11,794 bases of DNA from Clostridia bacterium (GCA_017648425.1 JAGCJD010000153.1:1-11794); one strand, 5' to 3'; counted from the first letter of the stretch, positions 1 through 7,247 are shown. Notes: generated by a model from the sequence alone, not told the origin. Numbers and translations are program-made.

Positions 1-99
1 ATTTATACCGAGATCGTTAGAAAGCTCCGCGTCCATAGTGATCTCGTCCTTATCAATTTGAAGCTCGTCAACGAGAAGATTTACAAACTGTTCGTACAT
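1..99 (-). CDS. acpP: Acyl carrier protein, N-terminal part (cut by window edge)
   Basis: The first 33 codons of a leftward gene are present, beginning MYEQFVNLLVDELQID and reaching ELSNDLGIN at the window edge. The spacing and the acidic helix followed by a DLG turn fit the start of bacterial acyl carrier protein, where the DSLD motif with the phosphopantetheine serine would come a few residues later, outside the window. ACP is the cytosolic carrier of acyl chains in type II fatty acid synthesis. An AGGAGG ribosome binding site lies 6 bases before the ATG, and a perfect sigma-A promoter lies further upstream. Because the serine cannot be seen, a specialised ACP paralogue from another pathway is possible, though the sequence looks like housekeeping ACP. 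Confidence 0.85.
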   Translation of the reverse strand, partial: MYEQFVNLLVDELQIDKDEITMDAELSNDLGIN

Positions 100-160
100 T
101 TTTTCCTCCTGAAAATAGTATTTCATATGTTTTAGTGTGTCTTTGTTTATTGACACGAAC

Positions 161-189
161 ATTATATAACAAATTCTTGTAAATGTCAA
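161..189 (-). promoter_or_regulatory. Sigma-A promoter of the acyl carrier protein gene
   Basis: On the minus strand there is an exact TTGACA (184-189), a 17-base spacer and an exact TATAAT (161-166). Transcription would start near base 154, giving a leader of about 55 bases before the acpP start at 99. A TGACA at 151-155 mirrors the TGTCA inside the -35 box (184-188), which could be chance or half of an operator. Confidence 0.85.
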
Positions 190-251
190 GAGTAATTTTC
201 AATATATAAAGCCCAAATTTATAAAATTAAAAAAATGTTAATTATTAGATG

Positions 252-260
252 AAAGGAGAG
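252..260 (+). promoter_or_regulatory. Ribosome binding site that fixes the comEC start
   Basis: AAAGGAGAG lies 3 to 5 bases before the ATG at 264 and overlaps the open frame that begins at an earlier ATG (249). The earlier ATG has no Shine-Dalgarno sequence, so 264 is the likely start. Confidence 0.8.
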
Positions 261-263
261 ACA

Positions 264-2570
264 ATGCATTTATTTCACAGACGCCCATTATGCTTGTTTT
301 GTACTATATTTGCAGTCAGTAGTATTTTAGCCTCTGATATTTATCGTGAACATAAAATTTCATTAATTGCAATTTTTGTAGTGATTTTTGCATTGCTTTC
401 CGTAGTTGGACTGCTTTTAAAAAATCAGCGTATTAGAATACTGTCCGCGTGCCTTTGCCTTATTGCAGTTATAACAGCAATGTCAAATTCATTTTTAAGA
501 ATAGATATGGTCAAGGCAAGAGCGGAAAAGTATCAAGGCGATCAAATAGTGGTGTGTGATGTAATTGACGAATCATATTCCTCGGAATATTCTTCCTCGT
601 ACCGTGTCAGGATAAATCAGATAGGAAATGAAACGGTATCGTTCAAGGCTGTTGCGGTTTTTGATTTTAAAGCTGATTTGTGCGTTGGTGACAGACTTTA
701 CGCAAAGACCACTCTTTACGGAGAGAATGATTCGGTAATGGGGGTATCGTTATCGGATAATTCCGAAGATGTGCTATTGTTTTCAGTTGAAGATCCTGCA
801 TTTGCGGTCGTGGAAAAATTTAACAAGGATATTCCAAAATATAAGTATATTACAGAACAAAATGGTTTAAGAGTTATAATGCATGATATAAAGCAGGGCT
901 TAAATAATCATGTCAATGATTTGTTTGGGGAACAAAGCGGCGCTGTTGTTAACGGATTTTTGCTTGGTGATACAACTGATATACCAACTGATGTTATAAG
1001 AGATTTCAGGCGTTCAGGTGTTTCTCATTTGTTGGCGGTGAGCGGATTGCATATAAGTATTTTGCTTGGAGCACTCGATCTGTTGCTAAAAAAGCTTTAT
1101 GTCCACAAAAACATAAGAATTGTAGTTGTAACTGTCATGTCCTTTGCTTTTTTAGCACTGGTCGGATTTTCAATGTCTGCCGTAAGATGTGTTTTTATGC
1201 TTTGGATAGCGTATATTATTTTTATGATTTCAGAGGAGGCAGATCCCCCTACAACGCTGTTTGTAGCTGTAACATTGATATTGATCATTTTGCCATACTC
1301 GGTATATTCTCTTGGATTTTGGATGTCGTTTCTCGCAACGCTTGGTCTTGTTACCGTATATCCTGTTTTTGAAAATGTAATCCCAAAAACAAAGCATAGA
1401 TCAAAGCTTATATCCCGATTTTTTAAGATTGGCAGATCGGCAATTTTAATATGCGCAATGACGATAATATCAAATATGTTTTTATTGCCTATACAGTGGA
1501 AGTTCTTTCGTGAAATATCGGTCGTATCAATACCCTCAAATTTAATACTATCTCCAATAACATCATTATATCTAATAATATCTGTAATAACGCTTATTAC
1601 AAGTTCAATACCCGTAATAGGAGATATTCTGGTAATTATAGTCCAGTTTCTGTCGGGCGTAATAGTGTGGATAACAAATAAGCTATCTAGCTTTGATTTT
1701 GCGACCGTTTCCTTAGGGTATTGGTTTGCAGATTATTTAATAGCAGGCTTTGTAATTTTTATGCTTGTGCTTATGGTGGTCAAATTATCTAAAAAGTGGC
1801 TATTGTTTTTGCCGTTAATTTCGTTTGTGGTTGTTTTTACAGCTTGCGTGAGTATATTCAATTATTCAGCCCCGAAAGGACTATATTACAGTGGAAATGA
1901 CACTAGCAAGACAATCTCGTTGTATGAAAGCGGAAGCACCTGCATTATTGATGGATCAGGAGGAAAATATAATAATTTTTCAAGCTCGTATTATAAGGCA
2001 AAGGAGTATGGTTGTACATATGTTGATATGATAGTATTTACCGATGTCACAAAAAACCATATTTCTTCAATGGAATATTTTTTGAGGAGCAATGTTGTAA
2101 AGAAAATTTATATTCCAATTCCAAATGAGGACGATGAAAAACAAATCAATCTTGCAATTGAAATGACACGACTTGCAAATCAGTGCAAAACTCAAGTGTA
2201 TCTTTACAAGAGTGGGGAAACGCTCTCTCTTGATAACATTCGTTTCAGAATAGATGTTTTTGAGATAGAGCAGGATAAAGCATTATCACTGTTTGTGAGC
2301 GGTGGTCAAGATTTATACGGTTATGTTGATGTGGCGGCGCTTTCGGTGAATGATTTTGAGCTTCACCAACATATTCTGAACTCGGATACACTTGTTTTTG
2401 GTAATAATAATAAGTCAGTTGAAGAAATGTTTTATTGCGATGTTTCGGAAAACACCACAATTATATATACCTCGTTTGATATTGCAGAGAAAAGTTCAAT
2501 AAGCTCAAATACTGATAAAACCTATTATAGCAATTTAAAATGGTTATACCTATATTTTAAAATTAATTAG
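264..2570 (+). CDS. comEC: ComEC/Rec2-family DNA-uptake channel protein with degenerate C-terminal domain
   Basis: Polytopic membrane protein of 768 residues, a usual length for ComEC, which forms the inner-membrane channel for single-stranded DNA during transformation. The N-terminal part has two or three membrane segments and then a soluble DUF4131/OB-like region (about 85-175). The competence domain follows, with the family signature LLAVSGLHIS at 256-265 and a run of hydrophobic helices to about 530. The last 230 residues align with the metallo-beta-lactamase-like domain, but its ligands are lost: the HxHxDH motif reads DVTKNH (594-599) and the GHHGS motif reads GNNNK (713-717). The start was placed at 264 from its ribosome binding site. 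No clear terminator separates it from dpaA, 63 bases downstream. The family call is firm; function in DNA uptake is inferred from the family, and no other competence genes are in view. Confidence 0.9.
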   Translation: MHLFHRRPLCLFCTIFAVSSILASDIYREHKISLIAIFVVIFALLSVVGLLLKNQRIRILSACLCLIAVITAMSNSFLRIDMVKARAEKYQGDQIVVCDVIDESYSSEYSSSYRVRINQIGNETVSFKAVAVFDFKADLCVGDRLYAKTTLYGENDSVMGVSLSDNSEDVLLFSVEDPAFAVVEKFNKDIPKYKYITEQNGLRVIMHDIKQGLNNHVNDLFGEQSGAVVNGFLLGDTTDIPTDVIRDFRRSGVSHLLAVSGLHISILLGALDLLLKKLYVHKNIRIVVVTVMSFAFLALVGFSMSAVRCVFMLWIAYIIFMISEEADPPTTLFVAVTLILIILPYSVYSLGFWMSFLATLGLVTVYPVFENVIPKTKHRSKLISRFFKIGRSAILICAMTIISNMFLLPIQWKFFREISVVSIPSNLILSPITSLYLIISVITLITSSIPVIGDILVIIVQFLSGVIVWITNKLSSFDFATVSLGYWFADYLIAGFVIFMLVLMVVKLSKKWLLFLPLISFVVVFTACVSIFNYSAPKGLYYSGNDTSKTISLYESGSTCIIDGSGGKYNNFSSSYYKAKEYGCTYVDMIVFTDVTKNHISSMEYFLRSNVVKKIYIPIPNEDDEKQINLAIEMTRLANQCKTQVYLYKSGETLSLDNIRFRIDVFEIEQDKALSLFVSGGQDLYGYVDVAALSVNDFELHQHILNSDTLVFGNNNKSVEEMFYCDVSENTTIIYTSFDIAEKSSISSNTDKTYYSNLKWLYLYFKIN

Positions 2571-2633
2571 CGTCAAAATCCTTTTGTTAAACATATTATG
2601 GTATTGTAATCTATGTTGAAAGGATATACACAT

Positions 2634-3533
2634 ATGAAAATCAAGCCAAAAATCGCCGTGCTGGGTGGAGATCTTCGTCAGTACGCAGTAGCAAAGGAAT
2701 TGTTAAAGAAAAACGCAAATGTGTATGCAAGCGGTCTTTGTGTCGAATGCTGTGACTGTACAGATTTAAAAATAATTGATAATATATATGAAGCTATTAA
2801 AAATTCTAATGCCGTTGTTTTGCCTCTTCCCGCAAGCTTGGACGGTAACGCATTGAATTGTCCCGCCATTAAAAATTCGGAGAGAGTTTCGCTTGATGAG
2901 ATAGTTGATGGTATGAATGTTAATGCTGTACTTTTGGGAGGGCGTATTCCAGAAAGCACTGTGGTAAGAGCTCAGGCAAAGGGAATAAGAGTAAACGATT
3001 ATTTTTTGAGTGAAAAGCTTCAAATAAAAAATGCCTATATTACCGCAGAGGCAGCTGTAAGTATTGCAATGAATAGTCTTGATAAGTGTATTAAGGATTC
3101 TTGCTTTGCAATAACTGGCTCTGGAAGAATATCTAGACTTCTTGCCGAGATATTATTAAAGCTTGGAGCAAAGGTTACTATTGCGGCAAGAAATACCGAT
3201 GCTTTGGTTTATTTTGAGTTAATGGGCTGTGATACGGTGAAAATAACAGATAATTGGAGTGATAAGTTTACAACAGGTTACGATGTTATTTTCAATACTG
3301 TACCCGCATGGTTATTCAACAGAGAGTTTCTTGAAAAGGTTGATAAACAGGCATTAATACTTGAACTTGCTTCCGCACCAGGAGGATTGGATATTTGCGC
3401 TGCTCGTGAGCTTTCGTCGAATGTTCGTTGGGGAGCGTCCTTGCCGGGCAAGTATGCTCCGTACAGCGCAGGAAGCTTAATAGCAGAATGTATTGCCGAA
3501 ATACTTGAGAGCGAGGAGGTTGGTGTTCTGTGA
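2634..3533 (+). CDS. dpaA: Dipicolinate synthase subunit A
   Basis: Protein of 299 residues matching DpaA (SpoVFA). With DpaB it converts a lysine-pathway intermediate (dihydrodipicolinate or its hydrated form) to dipicolinic acid in the mother cell; the acid is then loaded into the spore core. An N-terminal dinucleotide-type fold begins KIAVLGGDLRQ (6-16). A second Rossmann motif, ITGSGRISRLLAE, lies at 160-172, and the conserved C-terminal stretch has SAPGG followed by LPGKYAPYSAG. The start at 2634 is preferred because AAAGGA lies 9 bases upstream; an in-frame ATG at 2613 lies before that site and lacks one of its own. The end overlaps the dpaB start by 4 bases (GTGA), as expected for two subunits made together. 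No convincing mother-cell promoter was found in the 63 bases after comEC. Confidence 0.93.
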   Translation: MKIKPKIAVLGGDLRQYAVAKELLKKNANVYASGLCVECCDCTDLKIIDNIYEAIKNSNAVVLPLPASLDGNALNCPAIKNSERVSLDEIVDGMNVNAVLLGGRIPESTVVRAQAKGIRVNDYFLSEKLQIKNAYITAEAAVSIAMNSLDKCIKDSCFAITGSGRISRLLAEILLKLGAKVTIAARNTDALVYFELMGCDTVKITDNWSDKFTTGYDVIFNTVPAWLFNREFLEKVDKQALILELASAPGGLDICAARELSSNVRWGASLPGKYAPYSAGSLIAECIAEILESEEVGVL

Positions 3534-4090
3534 TAGGTTTTTGTATGTGCGGATCTTATTGTACCCATAAATATGCTCTTGAACAATTAAAGCTACTTTC
3601 CGAGAGTGGGCACGATATTCTACCCGTTGTAAGTGAAAATGTTTATTCTACCGATACAAGATTTGGAGCGGCAAGCGAACTTATAAGAAAAATAGAAGAT
3701 ATATGTAACAAAAGAGTAATACATACGATAGTTGATGCTGAGCCGATAGGGCCACAAATACAGCTTGACGCTATGATAATATGTCCTTGTACGGGAAACA
3801 CGCTATCTAAAATTGCAAACGGCATAACGGACACCTCGGTTACTATGGCGGCAAAGGCGCATTTGCGCAGCAATCGTCCGCTTGTAATTGCATTGGCTTC
3901 TAATGATGCGCTATCTGCTAACCTAAAAAATATAGGACAGATGTTAATTAGAAAGTTCGTTTATTTTGTTCCGCTTTATCAAGATGATCCACAAAAAAAG
4001 CCGCACTCCTTGATAGCGGATTTTTCTCTTGTGTTTCCGACAATGGAAAGTGCAATTTTGGGTAAGCAATATCAAAAAATATTCATATAA
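3530..4090 (+). CDS. dpaB: Dipicolinate synthase subunit B (flavoprotein family)
   Basis: Protein of 186 residues, close to the usual length of about 200 for DpaB (SpoVFB), the flavoprotein-like partner of DpaA in dipicolinic acid synthesis. Family marks seen are an N-terminal GFCMCGSYCT (3-12), a central PCTGNTLSKIANGITD (86-101) typical of the flavoprotein fold, and a C-terminal VPLYQDDPQKKPHSLIADF (147-165). It starts at a GTG sharing bases with the dpaA stop, with a strong GAGGAGGT 9 bases upstream. The gene ends one base before the hairpin terminator region. Presence of both dpa genes indicates a true spore-former. Confidence 0.94.
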   Translation: MIGFCMCGSYCTHKYALEQLKLLSESGHDILPVVSENVYSTDTRFGAASELIRKIEDICNKRVIHTIVDAEPIGPQIQLDAMIICPCTGNTLSKIANGITDTSVTMAAKAHLRSNRPLVIALASNDALSANLKNIGQMLIRKFVYFVPLYQDDPQKKPHSLIADFSLVFPTMESAILGKQYQKIFI

Positions 4091-4132
4091 AAAATGCGTT
4101 GATTTGAGTATCATCAAATCAACGCATTTTTT
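4089..4132. terminator. Bidirectional intrinsic terminator between dpaB and spoIIR
   Basis: A perfect 19-base-pair inverted repeat (arms 4089-4107 and 4114-4132) has a 6-base loop, a GC-containing core (ATGCGTTGATTTGA) and A/T tails on both sides. Read either way it gives a hairpin followed by a U-run, so it can end both dpaAB transcripts and spoIIR transcripts. Its right edge touches the spoIIR stop codon (4132-4134). Confidence 0.9.
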
Positions 4133-4734
4133 TATTTTACTGCTTTTTCTATTACTTCCAAAATTTTAAATCTTGCTTGATATTTCGTTTGTTCACTCTC
4201 GGTAATTATTTTGTATTGCTCAGTGGTAAGACCTACTGAAATAAACGCATCTTCGTTGTTAGTTACGGTTGCCGCATCGATACATAGCGGAGGGAATAGA
4301 ACGCACCACCAATTTTGTCCTCTCGCTTCTCCTATCAACACCTGTAAGGAAAGATATTTTCCTGAGGGAAAGCAGAGTGACGCGTATGTTTTTGTTGGAT
4401 AATTTTCCTCTGAAAGGCGTATTTCTATTGAATAATCATATCCTTGCCGTGCTACCTCCTCCTCGGCGCACAAAAGAAAGCTGTTAATGTTTTGAGAAAT
4501 TATTTTTTTTGCGTCATCAATGCTTTTACAATCAACGCACAATGTGTTTGAAAGCTCAATTATTTTATCTCTTACATTAAGCTTTAACGCTTGATCTTCC
4601 TCACTATCAGAATTTGCAACGACATGTAATCGTAAAACATTGTCATAAATTTCAGCTTCACCATGTACGGGTAGCAACCCAATAAAGATAAATACAAGGC
4701 AGATGCACAGAATAAGCGTAATTATTTTTTTCAT
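4132..4734 (-). CDS. spoIIR: Stage II sporulation protein R
   Basis: Protein of 200 residues matching SpoIIR, the signal made in the forespore under sigma-F and exported toward the mother cell, where it activates the SpoIIGA protease that processes pro-sigma-E. A signal peptide or membrane anchor is visible (basic MKK, then a hydrophobic stretch to about residue 22). The family core follows: LRLHVVANSDSEEDQALK (34-51), FPSGKYLSLQVLIGEARGQ (122-140) and the hallmark NWWCVLFPPLC (141-151). It starts with ATG 7 bases after GGAG. That ribosome binding site lies in the 3' arm of a hairpin ending the upstream operon, and a sigma-F-type promoter sits in the hairpin loop and 5' arm (separate entries). 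Convergent with dpaB across a shared terminator. Confidence 0.95.
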   Translation of the reverse strand: MKKIITLILCICLVFIFIGLLPVHGEAEIYDNVLRLHVVANSDSEEDQALKLNVRDKIIELSNTLCVDCKSIDDAKKIISQNINSFLLCAEEEVARQGYDYSIEIRLSEENYPTKTYASLCFPSGKYLSLQVLIGEARGQNWWCVLFPPLCIDAATVTNNEDAFISVGLTTEQYKIITESEQTKYQARFKILEVIEKAVK

Positions 4735-4735
4735 A

Positions 4736-4792
4736 AAAAAGCTCCTTTTTGTTTTGATAGATAATTAATCTTTCCACAAAAAGGAGCTTTTT
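4736..4792 (-). terminator. Terminator of the hisS operon that also holds the spoIIR ribosome binding site
   Basis: A perfect 17-base-pair inverted repeat has arms 4776-4792 and 4736-4752 and a 23-base loop. On the minus strand the 5' arm contains AAGCTCCTTTTTG and the 3' arm contains CAAAAAGGAGCTTTTT, which ends in a U-run, so it can act as an intrinsic terminator for the operon ending at 4795. The 3' arm includes the AAAGGAG that serves spoIIR, so in read-through RNA this site would be paired. Confidence 0.75.
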
Positions 4793-4796
4793 ATTC
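4767..4796 (-). promoter_or_regulatory. Predicted sigma-F promoter of spoIIR
   Basis: On the minus strand, GGAAAGATT (4767-4775) fits the sigma-F -10 pattern GGnnAnAnT at every fixed position. GAATA (4792-4796) fits the -35 pattern GYWTA except at one base, and the spacer is 16 bases. Transcription would begin near 4759-4760, about 25 bases before the ATG. spoIIR is a known sigma-F target in Bacillus subtilis, which supports the call. Sigma-G recognises similar sites and cannot be excluded. Confidence 0.65.
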
Positions 4797-5145
4797 AATG
4801 TTTAAAAATTTCGTCAAGAAGTCTGCTATAACTCATATTACTATTGAGATTTAACTCGCTGTCTTTTAAAGAAGAAATATCGTAAATGCTTTTTGAACGC
4901 AGATACAATTCAAATACAAATGCATTTTTTATAACTCCCTTTGATTGCAATAACTTTGAAAAGGCTTTTGCATCATAAGCTGTATCAATAACTATATCTA
5001 TCTGTGCATCGGGCTTTACGAAAGCATAAACATCATTTGCAACGCTAATAATTATACCCGATATCAAAATTGCCAGAAGACATATAGGGATAACAGCTCC
5101 AAAGGCTATTGAAAATGATATTGGATTGACTGTATCTGATTTCAC
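4795..5145 (-). CDS. Short membrane protein with an MltG-type LysM-like domain, no catalytic domain
   Basis: Protein of 116 residues with one membrane segment (about 10-36) and an extracytoplasmic part resembling the LysM-like subdomain of the endolytic transglycosylase MltG (YceG family). Visible marks are KLLQSKGVIKNAFVFELYLR (64-83), matching the MltG pattern of a repeat helix then GvIknpfvF, and LKDSELNLNSNMSYSRLLDEI (93-113), matching the 'lkaGtYeLspgMsydeIldkL' end. Complete MltG proteins are about 330-370 residues and continue into the catalytic domain with its essential glutamate; this one stops after the LysM-like part. A GTG start at 5145 is preferred, as GGGAGGA lies 6 bases upstream; an ATG at 5160 overlaps that site. 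It may bind glycan or a cell-wall partner without cutting. It follows the CPBP protease gene by 19 bases and is last in the operon. Confidence 0.7.
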   Translation of the reverse strand: MKSDTVNPISFSIAFGAVIPICLLAILISGIIISVANDVYAFVKPDAQIDIVIDTAYDAKAFSKLLQSKGVIKNAFVFELYLRSKSIYDISSLKDSELNLNSNMSYSRLLDEIFKH

Positions 5146-5164
5146 AAAAATTCCTCCCATGTGA

Positions 5165-6142
5165 TTATAACCATGAAATAACCAATGCGATTATGTAAAT
5201 GCCAAAGCAACAAAGAGCGGAGGGGGATTTTATTACATCAAGATACGAATCTCTGAATTTTGCACGGTCTGTAATTATAGGGCGGCGATAGTCTGCCGTG
5301 TATCCGCTGTAAAGATATTTGCGATAAAGTTTTGATGCAGACATGCAAAAGAGCGCAGAGGAAACCAGAAAAATAAATGTAATTATGAATATAAAAAAGT
5401 TGGAGCTTCCCGTGAAATTATAAAGAGAGCTCATGTACGGCTGACCAAATAACCCGAACAGATTGTATAAAAAGTGTACTAATATAGAACCGAATATTGA
5501 CCGCGTGCAATAAAGCGTTAATGCAAGAACTGCGCCGGAAAATAAGTAAACGGGAAGATTTAATATATCAAAGTGAAGAAGTGAAAAGAAAAGTGAACTG
5601 AACACGATGGCTCTTAGAACACCGCCTCTTTCATACTCGTGACAAAGAATTCCTCTAAAAACAAACTCCTCGCAAAGGGCAGGAAGAACCGCGTATGCAA
5701 GAACAAGATAGAGTTTTGTGGGTACTGTTCCGTCATCCTTTGAAATAAAGGTGTCATAAAGGGAAAAGCTTTCCGAAAGCGAATCAAGTCCGCCAAAGAG
5801 CAGGCTTATAAGCAATCCGCCTGTTATCATGGCAAGAGCCGCGCAAAGTATCAAAAAGATACAATCGGGGCGGAACATTCTTATTCTTAAATGCCGTATG
5901 TATTTTTCTCCACTGAAAGTTGCCCATATCGCACCGGGAAGAAGAAATATCATCATTTGAAGTATTACAACGCTGAAATATTCATTCTCGCGGTTTATAA
6001 GGGTAACATCTATCAATTTAGATAAAAGGAGCAATATGTAAGTAGCAAGAACAAGTACGGTGGGGCGCAACGCGATAGTTTTTTGCGCAGATGTTTTGTG
6101 AGAAATACGCTTATTAGACTTTGAAGCCCTTTTTTGCTTCAT
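5165..6142 (-). CDS. CPBP-family intramembrane glutamic-type protease (CAAX protease/Abi family)
   Basis: Integral membrane protein of 325 residues with about eight hydrophobic segments and a basic N-terminal tail. All three active-site motifs of the CPBP family are intact: EEFVFR (158-163, EExxxR), FSLLH (186-190, FxxxH) and HFLYN (223-227, HxxxN). These proteases cut within or near membranes. Members act on prenylated CAAX proteins in eukaryotes, but bacterial substrates are mostly unknown, with roles suggested in peptide maturation, immunity to self-made bacteriocins, or signalling. The start overlaps the end of the cyclo-ligase gene by 29 bases, and AAGGAG lies about 12 bases upstream of the ATG. 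There is no bacteriocin-like small gene nearby, so an immunity role has no support here. Confidence 0.88.
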   Translation of the reverse strand: MKQKRASKSNKRISHKTSAQKTIALRPTVLVLATYILLLLSKLIDVTLINRENEYFSVVILQMMIFLLPGAIWATFSGEKYIRHLRIRMFRPDCIFLILCAALAMITGGLLISLLFGGLDSLSESFSLYDTFISKDDGTVPTKLYLVLAYAVLPALCEEFVFRGILCHEYERGGVLRAIVFSSLFFSLLHFDILNLPVYLFSGAVLALTLYCTRSIFGSILVHFLYNLFGLFGQPYMSSLYNFTGSSNFFIFIITFIFLVSSALFCMSASKLYRKYLYSGYTADYRRPIITDRAKFRDSYLDVIKSPSALCCFGIYIIALVISWL

Positions 6143-6713
6143 TTTGAAACACCACTCCTTGCTCTGTAATAATAAGATCTACGGGAATATCATGTTCATC
6201 TGTGGGAAGCTTATCTAAAAAAAGATCGTGAAAAACTATGCCAAAGCTTTTTCCACAGAAATCACTCAGAAATCTGTCATAGTAGCCCTTTCCATATCCT
6301 ATCCTTGCCCCGAAACTATCAAAGGCAAGAGCGGGGACAAGACATACGGTTGTAGGACAGCCTGCATATTTAGCAAAATCCTCGGGAGGCTCTTTTATGC
6401 CGTAGGTGCTGACTTTTAACTCACCAAGCGATGTAATTTTATGAAAAGTAAGATTTAGAACATCTGTGTGTGATATTGGATAAAACACTCCCAATCCAAG
6501 TTCTAAAAGTCTGAGTGCTAATTTATCCAAGTCGGGTTCTTTTTTTATAGGAGAAAACATAAGAACATTAGTTGCTCCAATATCAAGTATCTGCTTTAAT
6601 GTATTCTCACATATTTTCTCACTTGACGCTTTAATAGCGTCATCACTTAAAGCGCTTCGTCTGTTTTTCAGCAAAGCGCGAACTTCATTCTTTTCAGTTT
6701 GAAATGACAGCAT
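6114..6713 (-). CDS. 5-formyltetrahydrofolate cyclo-ligase
   Basis: Protein of 199 residues of the MTHFS family, which uses ATP to turn 5-formyltetrahydrofolate into 5,10-methenyltetrahydrofolate in the cytosol, returning this storage folate to one-carbon metabolism. Motifs seen are the N-terminal KNRRSALS (16-23), GIKEP (105-109), the nucleotide/folate-binding stretch VPALAFDSFGARIGYGKGYY (126-145), and DEHDIPVDLIIT (172-183). The start is uncertain. The ATG at 6713 gives the usual N-terminus and overlaps the DJ-1 gene by 20 bases, with GAGGAA rather far upstream; a GTG at 6740 would add nine residues but has no ribosome binding site. Translation is probably coupled to the preceding gene. 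Often named fau, ygfA or yqgN in other species. Confidence 0.92.
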   Translation of the reverse strand: MLSFQTEKNEVRALLKNRRSALSDDAIKASSEKICENTLKQILDIGATNVLMFSPIKKEPDLDKLALRLLELGLGVFYPISHTDVLNLTFHKITSLGELKVSTYGIKEPPEDFAKYAGCPTTVCLVPALAFDSFGARIGYGKGYYDRFLSDFCGKSFGIVFHDLFLDKLPTDEHDIPVDLIITEQGVVFQNEAKKGFKV

Positions 6714-7233
6714 GACTAAGTTTTTTAGCGGTTTCCTCACCGCAAAAGATTTTTACTATTTCCAGTCCCATTTCGAGAGCAACTCCCATGCCCTTTGCGG
6801 TAAGTATCTTTCCGTCAAGCACTACATTTTGCTCGGGAATTTCAGCTCCTATCAGCCTTTCCTCAAATCCTGGGTAGCAAACAGCTTTTTTACCTTTAAG
6901 CAATCCCATATCACCAAGTATTGAGGGGGCGGCGCAAATGGCGGCAATATATGCATCAGCCCTATATGCGTCCTTGATAGCATTTATAACTGTGTCACTT
7001 GCAGCTAGATTGAGTGTTCCGGGCATTCCTCCTGGCAAAAATATCATATCCAACGAGCTATACGAAAGCTCTGTATCAACAATATCAGCTTTGACTGTAA
7101 TGCCGTGTGCTCCGGTTATAAATTTGTTTCCCACGCCTACGGTGGTAATGTCAAGGTTTACGCGTCGCAAAAGATCTAGCGGACAGAGCGCTTCAATTTC
7201 CTCAAAGCCCTCGGCTAAGAACATATATATCAT
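6694..7233 (-). CDS. DJ-1/PfpI family protein (YajL-like)
   Basis: Protein of 179 residues, a full-length single-domain member of the DJ-1/ThiJ/PfpI superfamily. The reactive cysteine sits in the nucleophile elbow AAICAAPS (97-104, Cys100). The glutamate that pairs with it in DJ-1 corresponds to Glu14 in EGFEEIEA, and FLPGGMPG (65-72) is the conserved glycine turn. Such proteins are reported as glyoxalases, deglycases or redox-stress proteins, and the activity of a given member is hard to predict; the sequence is closest in style to YajL and human DJ-1 rather than to PfpI proteases. GGAG lies 6 bases before the ATG. The gene follows hisS by 14 bases and overlaps the cyclo-ligase, so it is mid-operon. 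Confidence 0.9.
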   Translation of the reverse strand: MIYMFLAEGFEEIEALCPLDLLRRVNLDITTVGVGNKFITGAHGITVKADIVDTELSYSSLDMIFLPGGMPGTLNLAASDTVINAIKDAYRADAYIAAICAAPSILGDMGLLKGKKAVCYPGFEERLIGAEIPEQNVVLDGKILTAKGMGVALEMGLEIVKIFCGEETAKKLSHAVISN

Positions 7234-7247
7234 AAATCACTCCAAAA

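Noticed and set aside
2245..2460. Antisense open frame opposite the comEC 3' end
   Set aside because: Composition and absence of a ribosome binding site indicate a shadow of comEC.
2592..2600. CATATTATG as a sporulation sigma-K or sigma-E -10 box for dpaA
   Set aside because: It matches only part of either consensus (CATAnnnTA or CATACAnT), and no convincing -35 element lies at the right distance; the region is AT-rich enough for chance matches.
5165..6142. CPBP protease as a bacteriocin immunity gene
   Set aside because: No small leader-peptide gene, modification enzyme or peptide exporter is nearby; it sits inside a housekeeping operon.
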